Notes: generated by a model not told the origin, from the letters alone. DNA of 64,000 nucleotides from Vandiemenella viatica (GCA_031002005.1 JARYHS010008074.1:8998924-9062923), one strand, 5' to 3'; positions 44,985 to 55,908 are shown, numbered from the stretch's first letter. Made by a program: numbers and translations.

Positions 44985-46062
44985 GTAAGCCAGTCTCGGT
45001 GAGCTACAAGCCTGCGCGGGCGTGGAACAGAGAGCGCGTTTGCAGAATCTGAACCCTTCCTGCAAGGCCACAGAGGCAAGCAGTTTTGACTGTGAGAAAC
45101 AAGGTTCGAAATGTTCTGGTACCTTCTAGAAAGACGCCTCCAACTGGCCAATTAAACTTTGCATCCACAGCGCGTGATGTGAACTGGCCAATGGGAGACA
45201 GTCACCCCACCCTTAAGCGACAGTAGAGTGACGCGTTCTGTACCCGTCCTCTGCGCAGTTTCATTTTGAAGATCATACCGTAAACTTGCCAATTTTTATG
45301 AAGCCAATGACTTAGGCAGTGTTAGAAATTACACCACCAGCTCCACCCTTCGTATGCTCACGAGGCGAGGCTTGTACCAACCCTCCCACTATTTTATTCA
45401 GCCATTCGGCTATAGTAAGGAAACACATTTCACTTCTATGCATATTAAGATGTACCATTCAACTGTATCAATCCACTTACCTCTCCGAAGAATTCAAGAA
45501 TAAATGCCTGTTCATAACATCTCGGAAGTTATTTACAAAAATACCTCAAGTCAGTAGTTAGAGTGATTTTAGAGATTTCCAGCCCGTATTTGCAGACGCC
45601 AACGGGAAGAACCAGAAGTTGACGGCGAACAGGCTGGACGAACTTACGTGCACGCAGGGGTAAGTCGAAGGTAATTCTTCGCTCGGCCATTACCACGCGA
45701 CAGTACCCCAGTAATAATGTTGGTGTCAGTGTGTGGCGTGCCTAACCATTCTAACATCGACGTCATCATTACTGTTATTATTTTGGAGTCTACTCCACTT
45801 AGCATAGCAGAGAAAACAACAATTTTCTCTCGCTATAGTAAATCTTCTGAGGAATACTAAGCTACGAAGGGTTGGTGGTGTTAAGTGGAATAAGGACGCA
45901 AGAAGGAGGAGCCAAAACGCAGAATTCGGCAGTGCGGAGTTCACGCGGCGACGAGCACGGAGCAGACGCTAGGAGGCAGGGCGGTCGCGGATCGACTTGG
46001 CTACAATCGACGGAGCAGACGGCGCGGAGTTTGAAAGCAGCGACGGCAGAATCACCAGAAAA
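44985..46062 (+). promoter_or_regulatory. Putative 5' LTR and leader of the env-bearing provirus
   Basis: Position suggests the 5' LTR begins after LINE-A copy 5 (about 44985). An AATAAA polyadenylation signal is at about 45499-45504. A TGGTGTTAAGTGG at 45876-45888 resembles a leucine-tRNA primer site with differences. Without a second LTR, the boundaries cannot be fixed. Confidence 0.4.
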
Positions 46063-46068
46063 GTGAGT
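46057..46068 (+). promoter_or_regulatory. Candidate splice donor in the leader
   Basis: AAAAGTGAGT at 46059-46068 fits a 5' splice site, cutting before G46063. It lies between the primer-like site and the gag ATG at 46105, where errantiviruses place the donor for the spliced env mRNA. Confidence 0.6.
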
Positions 46069-46104
46069 ACAGTGAGAAAATTCAGTGTGTAAAAAGTGTC
46101 AGTC

Positions 46105-47079
46105 ATGTCGCAAGGTGCATCACCGAGTGTAGGAAGTGTGCCGGAAGATAGTGGTGTAAAAATTACGGTCACTGAGGCTCTTAAATTAATTCCATCCTCT
46201 TTCGATGGAAATAAGAGTGAATTAAGTTCTTTCATCTACAATGTGTCCACAGCATTTTCCCTTGTACCTAAGGAAGAACATGATGTATTACTTAAATTTA
46301 TAAAATCTAAAATAGTAGGTACTGCTCGCTCGAAATTGATTGTCCGAGAGCAGACGAAAGATTGGCCATCAGTAAGAGATATTTTAATTGAAAATTATGG
46401 CGAAAAGAGATCACTAGATTGTTATGCTTATCAGCTGTTTTCTGCCAAACAGAGAAACGGGGAATCAATAGCAGATTGGGCGTCAAAAATAGACAAACTG
46501 TCACATGATTTCAGGCAGGCTGCAAGCCTTGAGATGGACGAACCAGATGTTAAGGGCAGTCTAGCTTTAATAGATAAGTTGATTAGGGCTACCTATATAC
46601 AGGGTTTGCAAAATGAACGCATTCAGACAGTAGTCAGAGCTCAGGGTTCAAAGATAACACTTCCTGAGGCCGTGGATTTATCTTTGGTTGAAGAGTCAGC
46701 AATTTCGTCACATAAAGAGAAATCCTTACATGCGAGGGCTGAAATGAAGCCAGTGTATTGTAGGAATAATGGTAGTTCCTTTAAGAAATGTAATTTATGT
46801 GGGAAAATCGGCCACATCAGCAGAGAATGTCGAAGTTCGATTGTCTGTCAGTTGTGTCAACAATTTGGACACCATGCCAGAAATTGTAGAAATAAGCCAG
46901 CTTTCAGAGGGGTCCATTATATCACATTTAGTTATTGTAAAATTCCGGGTCATTCCGTACTCGATTGTCGGAGCAAAGGAAACAGGTGCTCCAAATGTAA
47001 ACAAGTAGGACATTTCCCATCAAAATGCAGAAGCAAATTTAATAACAAACATGAAACTCAAGTCGAGTGTAAATGCTGA
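46105..47079 (+). CDS. gag: Gag polyprotein of the env-bearing provirus
   Basis: The longest intact frame of the element, about 324 residues from the ATG at 46105 (the open frame extends to 46096 only through a GTG codon). It would form the internal particle. The N-terminal two thirds is a capsid-like region with no obvious named motif. From about 46780 come zinc-knuckle units: CNLCGKIGHISREC and CQLCQQFGHHARNC, a third degenerate one whose first Cys is displaced, and CSKCKQVGHFPSKC. The stop is at 47077-47079. It overlaps the start of pol (47051) in a different frame, as expected for ribosomal frameshifting. No internal stop is present, in contrast to pol and env. Confidence 0.85.
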   Translation: MSQGASPSVGSVPEDSGVKITVTEALKLIPSSFDGNKSELSSFIYNVSTAFSLVPKEEHDVLLKFIKSKIVGTARSKLIVREQTKDWPSVRDILIENYGEKRSLDCYAYQLFSAKQRNGESIADWASKIDKLSHDFRQAASLEMDEPDVKGSLALIDKLIRATYIQGLQNERIQTVVRAQGSKITLPEAVDLSLVEESAISSHKEKSLHARAEMKPVYCRNNGSSFKKCNLCGKIGHISRECRSSIVCQLCQQFGHHARNCRNKPAFRGVHYITFSYCKIPGHSVLDCRSKGNRCSKCKQVGHFPSKCRSKFNNKHETQVECKC

Positions 47080-49062
47080 CAACCTCGTTTGCACTCGGGA
47101 TTATGGACGAGTCTATACTGTAGGTTGTCGATATGTAAATGATTTTATTAAATTGTCATGTCCAGATATCCAAAATAGTGCTATCAGGTGTCTCTTAGAT
47201 TCGGGCTCACAGGTCAGCTTAGTCAGCAAATCTATCTTAAAGGAAGATATGTACATCAATAAAAATGAGGTCATTCAAATTAAGGGTATTGCTTCTCAAC
47301 TTATGAGAACATACTGTACAATACCCTTCTTTCTTGTTTTTACTTTTATTATTATTTATTTTGTTTGCCTCGTCATATGATTGCCAAGCTGATGTAAGTT
47401 GATATAGGTCATACTTTGGGCGCCAGTGAGTTCAATCAACTACCTTGATTGACAAAATAATGGATCTTAAGGAAAGGTGATAGATAAATGAACCATATTA
47501 TTAATTGAAAAACCACAAATTACGAAATAAAATTCGTTATCTTTATTTTAAAGTAAATCACCTACACTCTTAGCAATTCATAAATTGCTACTCAGTGGAT
47601 TGCATGAATTATCCCATAAGCGTTACTGGGTTTTGCTAAACTGAATTCCGGTGACAACTGAGGCGCGAACTGCGCTCCTTTACCGTGCGTTGGACGTTGT
47701 TGTTGGAAGAGGCGAGACGCAAAGGTTGTTGACCATTGGAGAGATGCCGTCGTGGACTGCAACAGCTGTGGTCGAGCGCCCACTGCTCTGTGTGGCGTCG
47801 TGTAGGGAAGGCGTCTTCACAGCCCGGCCCCGTCGACGTCAGGTAGTTAGCACCGGCGAGACTCGATCGCCGAACAGCCTGCAGCCGTGGTCCACGTTCC
47901 GACTCCCAAACAACCTGACTCGTCGAACCCTCAGCCACGAATCCCTCTCCTCAGTCGACTGTCCCCTCAGATCATCCTGAAAAACACTCTCCCCAGTATC
48001 GCAGTCCTCCATCAGACGACCAGCAATAAATTACAACACACCACTCACAACACGTCTCAAGCACTCTTCCGAGCGCTAAACAAACATTCCCTTCTCTCTT
48101 GGGACAACAACATTTATCCGCACGGCCAGCGAAGGTCTCTGCTCCCCCGGGTCCTAGTTTTTTTTTGTGTGTGTGGCGAGCGTCTGTTGAGCTCGCCCCC
48201 TCCTGTCTGTGACTGCTCAGGTCTATAACACATACAGTTTCGTTTAACGCTGACAAACATCAGCTGTTATTTATTCTCAAACCAGATGTAAATACATACG
48301 GTACGGTGAAATTGAAACTGTATTTGAGGAACAACATTTACATTACTCATAAATTCCATGTAGTTTCTGGAGCCGTGGATATAACCGAACACGGGTTAAT
48401 TGGTCGTGATTTTCTAATACAACATAGAGCTGTCATAAATTATAGAACAAAGGCGGTTTATCTAAAAGGTCATTTTGTGCCAATGTTGACAAAACGTGAA
48501 GGGAATCACACATTAACTAAGCGAACAAGAGCAGTATACACCAGAAATCAACACACATGTTTCCATGACAACCGGAAGTATCAGACAGGGAAGTTTCAGT
48601 TCAGCCATAGACAGGGTAGGAACCAAGGACCGCAGCAGAACAAACAACATTATAGGTCAGACCAAAACTTACACAAGGGTCATGCACAACAACCAAACAC
48701 AGGTAGAGCACATGCAAAGGATTGCTTGCGAGTGGAAGAGATAGGAAACAGATCCAGTGTTCAATGGGAGAAACAGTGAAGCCGACGGGGAAGTACCAAC
48801 TAACCAGCAGTCAGATAGCCATCAGAAACATTGTACAGTCCAGTCGAAAGCATTAGCCAAAGATCCAGAAGATAGTTTAATTAAATTAGGTCCGAGAGAA
48901 GAAAGGATTTTACGCATTAAGGTTCAAGGAAAGCGAAACACAGAGGCAGTGATCAGTAAACAGGAATTAATAAAAGGTGTTCATGTACCAGAATCTCTAG
49001 TTACAGTCAGAAATGCGAGAATGCATTATTCCTATTCTAAACACACGAGAGGAAGAAGTTGA
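47051..49062 (+). pseudogene. pol: Pol: protease and protease-RT linker, interrupted
   Basis: Frame 47051-47314 shows an aspartic protease with the active-site triplet DSG (about 47200). A 979-bp insertion (47315-48293) follows, and the protease C-terminal part (GLIGRDF near 48393) resumes at 48300 in a frame that matches the first part once the insert is disregarded. The downstream linker is basic and Gln/Asn-rich. A frameshift lies near 48760 (frames 48306-48779 and 48757-49062) and another near 49030. The protease would process Gag and Pol if intact. Confidence 0.8.
47315..48293. mobile_element. 979-bp insertion in the protease (likely solo LTR)
   Basis: Flanked by ACATAC on both sides (47309-47314 and 48294-48299), with the host reading frame resuming exactly after the second copy. 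It starts TGTACAATACCC and has a polyadenylation-like AATAAA (about 47525) and a GC-rich second half. There are no terminal inverted repeats and no long relevant frame. Size, direct repeats and the TG start fit a solo LTR of another element, though the right end does not give a clean CA unless the duplication is shortened. The overlapping short frames are not considered genes. Confidence 0.65.
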
Positions 49063-50232
49063 ATTTTTCTATGCGCCTTTAGAAGCACAGCCAAGGCCTA
49101 ATCTGTCAGACGCGTCAGCAACAGCTGAGTACACGTCACATGTGCGCGCAGCTAGTAAACAAACGAGTCAGGTTTCAAAACACACACCTCCAGCGCGACC
49201 ACGTGTTAGTCTTTTAAAGGACAACTTGCGATTAGACCACTTGAATGCAGAAGAGAAACAGGTCATTTCTGAATTATGCTTGCTATATAACGATATTTTC
49301 TTCCTCCCTGGGGATAAATTAACACATACAGATACAGTGAAACACGAAATTAAATTAAAGCCAGAAGCTATGGGGAAAGTTATTAATTCTAGATCTTACC
49401 GAATACCAGAGGCTCTGAAACCAGCTTTAGATGAAGAGATAGATCATATGTTGGAACAGGGTATAATTAAACACTCTGATAGTGAGTGGAACTTTCCTAT
49501 ACTTCTTATACCCAGTGCAGATGCTAGTGGTAAACAAAAGTACCGACTTGTCGTAGACTTCAGAAAATTGAATGAGATGACTGTAGGGACTACATTTCCC
49601 ATTCCATTGATATCTGAGATCCTAGACTCCTTAGGGAAGGCCAAATATTTTACAACCCTTGATCTAGCGAAAGGCTACCATCAAATTTTGATAGATGAAA
49701 AAGATCAACATATGACGGCTTTTAGCACTAATAAGGGCCATTTTTGTTACGTCACTATGCCCATGGGGTTAAGCTCAGCCCCTAGTACCTTCCAGCATTT
49801 GATGAATTTGGTTTTATCTGGTATTAATGGTGAAAAAGCTTAGTGTACCTGATGATTTTGGTCTATAGTACCAGTTTAGAGGAACACAGAGATCGGTTGA
49901 TGGATGTATTTGAGAGATTGCGACACCATAACTTGAAGCTTCAGTCAGATAAATGTGAGTTCTTAAGACGTGATTTGATATACCTAGGTCATAGACTAAC
50001 TGCTGAGGGGGTATCCCCAGATCCCGCGAAAACAGAAAAGGTGAAAAACTATCCCAGACCAGAAACGACAAAGCAGCTCAAAACCTTTCTGGGTTTCACA
50101 GGGTATTACCGTAGGTTTATTGAGAACTATAGTAAGATTGCGAAGCCTCTATACGAGCTATTAAAAAGGAAGTGGCATTTGAATGGAATCCAAAAGCCGA
50201 ACAAGCTTTTCAAACCCTTAAAGAGAAGCTAA
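49013..50232 (+). pseudogene. pol: Pol: reverse transcriptase with destroyed catalytic box
   Basis: Frame 49013-49843 encodes the RT fingers and palm: LVVDFRKLNEMT (about 49548), TTLDLAKGYHQI (about 49657), and FCYVTMPMGLSSAPSTFQ (about 49744). A stop and frame change come at 49841-49843, exactly at the catalytic region. Frame 49843-50232 continues with the thumb (HHNLKLQSDKCEFL and IYLGHRLTAEGV). At the catalytic position the text reads YLMILVY, so the two aspartates are lost through small deletions. A second frame change lies at about 50175. The enzyme copied the proviral RNA when intact. Confidence 0.88.
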
Positions 50233-51080
50233 CATCCCCTCCTCTCCTAAAATATCCAAATTTTGACGAAGAATTCGTAATTACCACAGATGCCAGTGGT
50301 CAAGCGATAGGTGCTGTCTTATCTCAGGGTCCAATCGGTAGAGATAAGCCAATAGCATTCGCTTCGCGAACTTTGAGTAAGGCAGAACAAAATTACAGTG
50401 TCAGCGAAAAAGAACTTTTATCTTGTGTCTGGGCAGTCAAAACGTTTCGACCTTATGTGTTTGGAAGACGTTTCAAGCTAGTAACTGACCATAAACCGTT
50501 GACGTGGCTTTTTAGTGTGAAGGAACCATCCTCCCGGTTACTCAAGTTCAGATTAAAACTCGAAGGTTATCAGTACGAAATAGTTTACAAAAAGGGAACG
50601 TCTAATTCAAATGCAGATGCTCTCAGTAGAATCAGGGAAATACGAGCCAACACTGAAACATCAAATGAGGAGATAGAACCGAATGACGTAATGGAAACTT
50701 CCGAAAATGCAGTGGCTACTCCAACAACAACACAAACAGTAGAAGCACAGACACAAACAACAGCTGAAGAGTTTCCCGCAATTGACGAAGAGGAAAAACG
50801 AGCCATTTTGCATCAATTGCATGATGCGCCTCTTGGAGGCCATGTCGGGATTAATCGAACGTTAGAAAGAATTAAAAAGTACATACAGTGGCCAGGAATG
50901 GACCAAGACGTTAGGGACTACATTAGGCAATGTCCTAGCTGCCAGAAAAACAAATTGACCCAACCGCACGTCAAAATGCCTTTAGAAATCACTAGAACAC
51001 CAGAATATATTTTCGAAAAGTGCGCCGTTGATGTGGTTGGCCCTTGCCCCTTTCAAACCATGGCAATAAATACATCCTGA
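50172..51080 (+). pseudogene. pol: Pol: RNase H and integrase zinc-binding domain
   Basis: RNase H motifs in one frame: VITTDASGQAIGAVLSQ (about 50277; first catalytic Asp), KELLSCVWAVKTFRPYVFGR (about 50407; Glu) and VTDHKPLTWLF (about 50482; Asp), ending with NADALSRI near 50616. A Thr-rich spacer (50640-50770) follows. An HHCC-type zinc domain is at about 50815-50950 (HQLHDAPLGGHVG, then CPSCQKNK). The integrase core begins near 50985 and breaks at a frameshift at about 51050. Confidence 0.85.
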
Positions 51081-51837
51081 CCTTCCAAGACGAACTATCG
51101 AAATTCTTAGCAGCTATACCCATTCCAAGACAGGATTCTGATACAATAGCAAGGTCGTTGGTGCATGAAATCATCCTAAAATACGGTTCTCCACAATTTT
51201 TATTATCCGACTGTGGGGCTAGCTTTCTTAGTGATACTTTGCAGAGAGTATGTAAGTTACTCAGGATCGAGAAGATTCAGACTACGCTTGGCATCCGGAA
51301 TCGAACGGGGCTCTTGAAAGAAGTCACAGGACGCTTACAGAGTACTTAAGGCACTATATCGATAAGGATCAGTCAAACTGGGATGAATGGGTTCCCTATG
51401 GAACATTTGTTTATAATACAACTACCCATACTGCCACCGGTTACACACCATTCGAACTTCTCTTTGGGCGTGTAGCAAATATTCCAGGTATCTTGCAGAA
51501 GGATCCCATAGAAACCATCTATTCTTATGATGACTACGCGGACGAGTTAAAAGCCAGATTGCAAAGTTTACATCAAAGAGCTAGGGAGATAAATAAACAG
51601 TGTAAAATTAAAAACAAAGAGTATTACGACAAGGATCAAAACCCGAAGGAATTCAAAGTAGGAGATAAAGTATTGCTTAAGGACGAGAGTGTGAGACGCG
51701 GACGAAGCCTTAAACTGGACACACAATTTAGAGGTCCTTACAAAATTATAGAAGTGCAATTACCCAATGTTACTCTACAGATAGGACGATACAAGAAGGT
51801 AAAGGTGCATGCAAACAGGTTAAAACCTTATATCTGA
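51044..51837 (+). pseudogene. pol: Pol: integrase core and C-terminal domain
   Basis: Frame 51044-51349 continues the integrase core (YILTFQDELSKFLAAIPI). The catalytic Asp position lies in SDCGASFLS (about 51210), where a Cys-Gly pair replaces the usual aromatic-rich run. A frameshift near 51300 separates it from the part with the catalytic Glu, read in the frame ending at 51837. From 51493 that frame shows the C-terminal domain: KVGDKVLL (about 51656) and FRGPYKIIEV (about 51727), an SH3-like fold. The integrase would insert proviral DNA if intact. Confidence 0.82.
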
Positions 51838-52317
51838 GCACATATACACATGTAATTATAAACCTACTCTTAGAGCACTATACACTACATAGGATTAGCC
51901 GAAAACCCGGTTCAGTTGCGCAAATAGCAAGAAACAGCGTTAGAATAAAGTTGGATAGGCACCACGTGTTGTTTGTCAACAAAAACGCACATGGAGGGCG
52001 AGCCTCCTGTGACGTAGCTGATAGCGCGAGGAATTACAAATGGCGGCGCGATAAGAGAGCGCCTTGCCCACCCACACAAGGCCGCTCCAGCTGAAATGAT
52101 AGCGCGCCCACACGCGCTTGATATCAGCCACGCACTCAGGTGTCACGGCAGCAGCTCTTTAACACGCCAGACGAATGCATTAGGCGCGTAATAAATTACA
52201 CATAAAATTATGCATAATATTTTCCATACCAGTCATTTGTTTATAACTAAGAATGATTTTATTTTGCAGAGAGAAACACTAGTATTAAACGCTATAAGTT
52301 TTGTATTTATTTCTTAC
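51838..52317 (+). other. Pol-env spacer
   Basis: No reading frame. A GC-rich patch at about 51960-52170 differs from the AT-rich surroundings and could be a small insert or a regulatory segment. The end forms the pyrimidine tract of the env acceptor. Confidence 0.4.
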
Positions 52318-52319
52318 AG
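52296..52319 (+). promoter_or_regulatory. Candidate env splice acceptor
   Basis: TTTTGTATTTATTTCTTACAG ends at 52319 directly before the env ATG (52320-52322). A pyrimidine-rich tract plus CAG is a good 3' splice site and fits expression of env from a spliced RNA using the donor at about 46063. Confidence 0.6.
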
Positions 52320-54004
52320 ATGAACGTGATCCTAGGTACCTTGTTATTGCTGCAACTGAGTGTGGCATCCCAAGATTTTCAGATTGAGAAATATCAGCAT
52401 TCACCCGGTCTGTACTACGATTTTAGGCAGCAAGTCCAGCTGTCATCTGTCACGTGGCGCATTATTAGTTATGTCGATCTCGGTGAACTTCAAACCAAAT
52501 TCCGGAAGTGGAGCATTACGCGACGAGATCAATTGCTTTCTGTAAAAATAAATTAGCTGAACTCAATGTATCCATAGATGAATGTAATGAGATGGCAAAA
52601 GAATTATTATGGCATATTGATCAAGTGAAATACTCTCAAAGGTTAATAGGGCAAATAACACAGCATCAAGCAACGCGTAGGAAACGAGGAGCGATTAATT
52701 TTGTTGGTGATATTTGTAAAATTTTATTTGGGTTGGCTACAGACTCAGAAGTTCAATATTTCCGATCAAAAATAGACATTGCTGAAAAGGAACAACGAAC
52801 GTTACTAAAACTCAGTAAAGAACAACTTACAGTAGTTAAAACCGTCTTAGCAGGGTTCAATCACACCTTAGCAGGCGTGAGCCGAAATCAGATAGTACTA
52901 CTAGAAGGGATGCGAAAGATGCAGATACGCGGAAAGTTATGCGAATCATACCGATAAAGCCATACGCCAATTGTCTGTTTTAGTATCTGTCAATGAGCAT
53001 CTAGTTCGTGCCATTGCTATTATACAAGGTTTGCAGAGGGAATACGATCTCTTAGTAAGTGCGATCGTAAATTCTCAAAAGGGGTTATTGCAGCCACATT
53101 TTATTAATCCAGTTCAAATTGTCCAATACTTGGAATTAATAAGGAATGATATAGGGGATAAAAAGTTCCCAGTTTCTCTGAAGGAGGAAAATGGCTATCT
53201 TCTTTTGAAAATCATTACAATCGATGTTTTCATGTCACAGAATATTCTTAGTTATATTTTGAATGTGCCATTATTAGAAAGCAATCATTTTAATCTATAT
53301 AAAATGTTGCCTTTGCCTATAAATCTTGATTATAATGGTCATTACTTGTATTTACAACCTGATCATTCATATATTCTAATTGATCACTCTAAACGTTTGT
53401 ATGCAAAACTGGATCAAGACCAATAGATTGTAAACAACTGACGTCAGACTCCAGTATTTGTAAACAGAACTTTGTATTACAAACTACTTATGAAAACTCA
53501 CCGTGTGAGGTTCGACTCCTGCAACCATTAGGATCAATCCCTAATGATTGCGTAAAGAAAATAGCAGTACTTAATGACAGTGTTTGGACGGCCATTAGCC
53601 GAAACGAATGGTTATTTGTAGTACCTCATGAAGAGAGTGTAACAATATTATGCAATAATGAACCTCCCACGGATGTCACCTTTAAAGGTACTGGAAAGTT
53701 AACATTCTTTGGCAAATGTAAAGGTTACGCTAATACGATAATGATTCAGTCAGAGCAATATATAAGAACCAATGTAACTACTCATGATGTAATACCTAAT
53801 TTTAAGCTAGACTTGGATTGTTGTACATTAAATCAAGACAAACATAATCTTTCAGAGTTAAGGTTAGCATGGAAATTAGAGCCAGTAATACGACACCTAG
53901 ACGACCTCAAGGTCGCTGGACATAAAATACAAGAATGGAAGATGAAATTGAGAGACAGGAGCAAAACAAATCTAATGACTTTTATATGTCAAGATATTCT
54001 GTAA
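52320..54004 (+). pseudogene. env: Env glycoprotein, broken and truncated
   Basis: Errantivirus-type envelope region in pieces: 52320-52556, 52508-52957, 52971-53426, a stretch with stops (53427-53740) and 53741-54004. The first piece starts with a hydrophobic signal-peptide-like segment (residues 2-17). The second contains a basic furin-type site (RRKR, about 52678) followed by a hydrophobic fusion-peptide-like run, the arrangement known from gypsy and baculovirus F-type proteins. The region ends before any clear transmembrane anchor because a Tc1 transposon is inserted just downstream. At least three frame changes make it non-functional. Confidence 0.8.
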
Positions 54005-54013
54005 TCTCTTATG

Positions 54014-54908
54014 TACACAGACGGAAAAAAATCCCAACACCAAGAAAGACTTGTGTTAGATAAACGAAATTTGGTAGGCGTGTTTATACATCTGAAAGAT
54101 GACATCGATTCAAATTTCGCGCTTCGCGCATAAGTGTGGCGCTAGTAGCGCTACTCAGAGCTTGCAAATCAGGTTTGCTTTAAATACGCGCTGTAAAGTT
54201 GTGAACGTTATTTACCGCTGAGATTTGACATAGTGAGTTGATGTTAGCCAAGAATGCCTTTAAGAAGACGAAGAAGCCATTATCAACAGCTCACCGAGTT
54301 TGAACGAGGTCGTGTAATAGGGCTACGAGAAGGTGGATTTTCTTTTCGCGATATTGCAGAAAGACTTGGCCGGAATGTATCCACTGTGCATGATTGTTGG
54401 GTGCAGTGGTCAAGGGATGGTACTGCCTCAAGAAGACCGGGTTCCGGGAGGCCACGTGGCACTACTGAGAGGGAAGACCGCCGTATTCGGCGTACAGCTG
54501 TGGCGCATCGTACTGCGTCTGCGGCAGAAATTCGAGCTGCAGTTGGTACCACAGTGACACAACGAACTGTTAGAAATCGGTTACTTCAAGGACAGCTCCG
54601 AGCCAGGCGCCCTGTAGCGTGCATTCCACTGACTACAAGCCATCGCCGTTTGCGACTCCAGTGGTGTCAAGCCAGAGCTCATTGGAGGACGGAGTGGAGA
54701 TCTGTTGTGTTTTCTGATGAAAGCAGGTTCTGCCTTGGTGCCAGTGATGGCCGAGTGTTGGTCAGAAGGAGGCCAGGGGAACGCCTGCAACCAAACTGTC
54801 TGCGGCCTAGACACACTGGACCTACACCTGGAGTCATGGTCTGGGGAGCAATTTCCTATGACAGCAGGAGCACTCTTGTGGTTATACCAAACACACTGAC
54901 TGCAAATT
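54014..54908 (+). mobile_element. Tc1/mariner transposon, left part up to the gap
   Basis: Begins after a TA target site (54014-54015) with CACAGACGGAAAAAAATCCC, consistent with a Tc1-type inverted-repeat end, and contains a transposase frame starting at 54254. The right part is lost in the N gap, so length and second terminus are unknown. Confidence 0.8.
54254..54908 (+). CDS. Tc1-like transposase, N-terminal 218 codons (partial)
   Basis: The protein would bind the inverted repeats and cut and paste the element. The reading is uninterrupted from ATG 54254 to the gap. Residues about 12-60 form a paired-type helix-turn-helix (LTEFERGRVIGLREGGFSFR), residues 65-68 are GRPR, the linker motif between the two DNA-binding subdomains, and a second HTH lies at about 75-125. 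The first catalytic Asp is at residue 155 in VFSDESRF. The text then reaches GVMVWGAISY and runs into the gap, so the second Asp and the Glu cannot be checked. The open frame through the Ns is meaningless. It is the least damaged transposase in the window. Confidence 0.88.
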
Positions 54909-55908
54909 NNNNNNNNNNNNNNNNNNNNNNNNNNNNNNNNNNNNNNNNNNNNNNNNNNNNNNNNNNNNNNNNNNNNNNNNNNNNNNNNNNNNNNNNNNNN
55001 NNNNNNNNNNNNNNNNNNNNNNNNNNNNNNNNNNNNNNNNNNNNNNNNNNNNNNNNNNNNNNNNNNNNNNNNNNNNNNNNNNNNNNNNNNNNNNNNNNNN
55101 NNNNNNNNNNNNNNNNNNNNNNNNNNNNNNNNNNNNNNNNNNNNNNNNNNNNNNNNNNNNNNNNNNNNNNNNNNNNNNNNNNNNNNNNNNNNNNNNNNNN
55201 NNNNNNNNNNNNNNNNNNNNNNNNNNNNNNNNNNNNNNNNNNNNNNNNNNNNNNNNNNNNNNNNNNNNNNNNNNNNNNNNNNNNNNNNNNNNNNNNNNNN
55301 NNNNNNNNNNNNNNNNNNNNNNNNNNNNNNNNNNNNNNNNNNNNNNNNNNNNNNNNNNNNNNNNNNNNNNNNNNNNNNNNNNNNNNNNNNNNNNNNNNNN
55401 NNNNNNNNNNNNNNNNNNNNNNNNNNNNNNNNNNNNNNNNNNNNNNNNNNNNNNNNNNNNNNNNNNNNNNNNNNNNNNNNNNNNNNNNNNNNNNNNNNNN
55501 NNNNNNNNNNNNNNNNNNNNNNNNNNNNNNNNNNNNNNNNNNNNNNNNNNNNNNNNNNNNNNNNNNNNNNNNNNNNNNNNNNNNNNNNNNNNNNNNNNNN
55601 NNNNNNNNNNNNNNNNNNNNNNNNNNNNNNNNNNNNNNNNNNNNNNNNNNNNNNNNNNNNNNNNNNNNNNNNNNNNNNNNNNNNNNNNNNNNNNNNNNNN
55701 NNNNNNNNNNNNNNNNNNNNNNNNNNNNNNNNNNNNNNNNNNNNNNNNNNNNNNNNNNNNNNNNNNNNNNNNNNNNNNNNNNNNNNNNNNNNNNNNNNNN
55801 NNNNNNNNNNNNNNNNNNNNNNNNNNNNNNNNNNNNNNNNNNNNNNNNNNNNNNNNNNNNNNNNNNNNNNNNNNNNNNNNNNNNNNNNNNNNNNNNNNNN
55901 NNNNNNNN
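54909..55908. other. Assembly gap, exactly 1000 N
   Basis: Undetermined bases of a round length, indicating a scaffold gap of unknown true size. It hides the end of the Tc1 element and possibly the end of env and the 3' LTR of the provirus. Confidence 0.99.

Larger units (their letters stand above)
44985..54013 (+). mobile_element. Env-bearing Gypsy/errantivirus-like provirus, degraded
   Basis: Old endogenous copy with gag (46105-47079), pol (47051-51837: protease, RT, RNase H, integrase) and env (52320-54004) in the retroviral order. A leader with a primer-site-like sequence and splice donor precedes gag, and a splice acceptor abuts the env start. Several frameshifts, a 979-bp insertion in protease, loss of the RT catalytic box and a Tc1 transposon in env make it defective. 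The 5' LTR is inferred only from position, and no 3' LTR was found; it may have been deleted or lie in the gap. Confidence 0.85.

Noticed and set aside
47651..48256. Frames of about 100 codons on both strands with Arg/Ser/Pro-rich products
   Set aside because: They lie in the GC-rich half of the 979-bp insertion in protease, overlap in opposite directions and have no domain.
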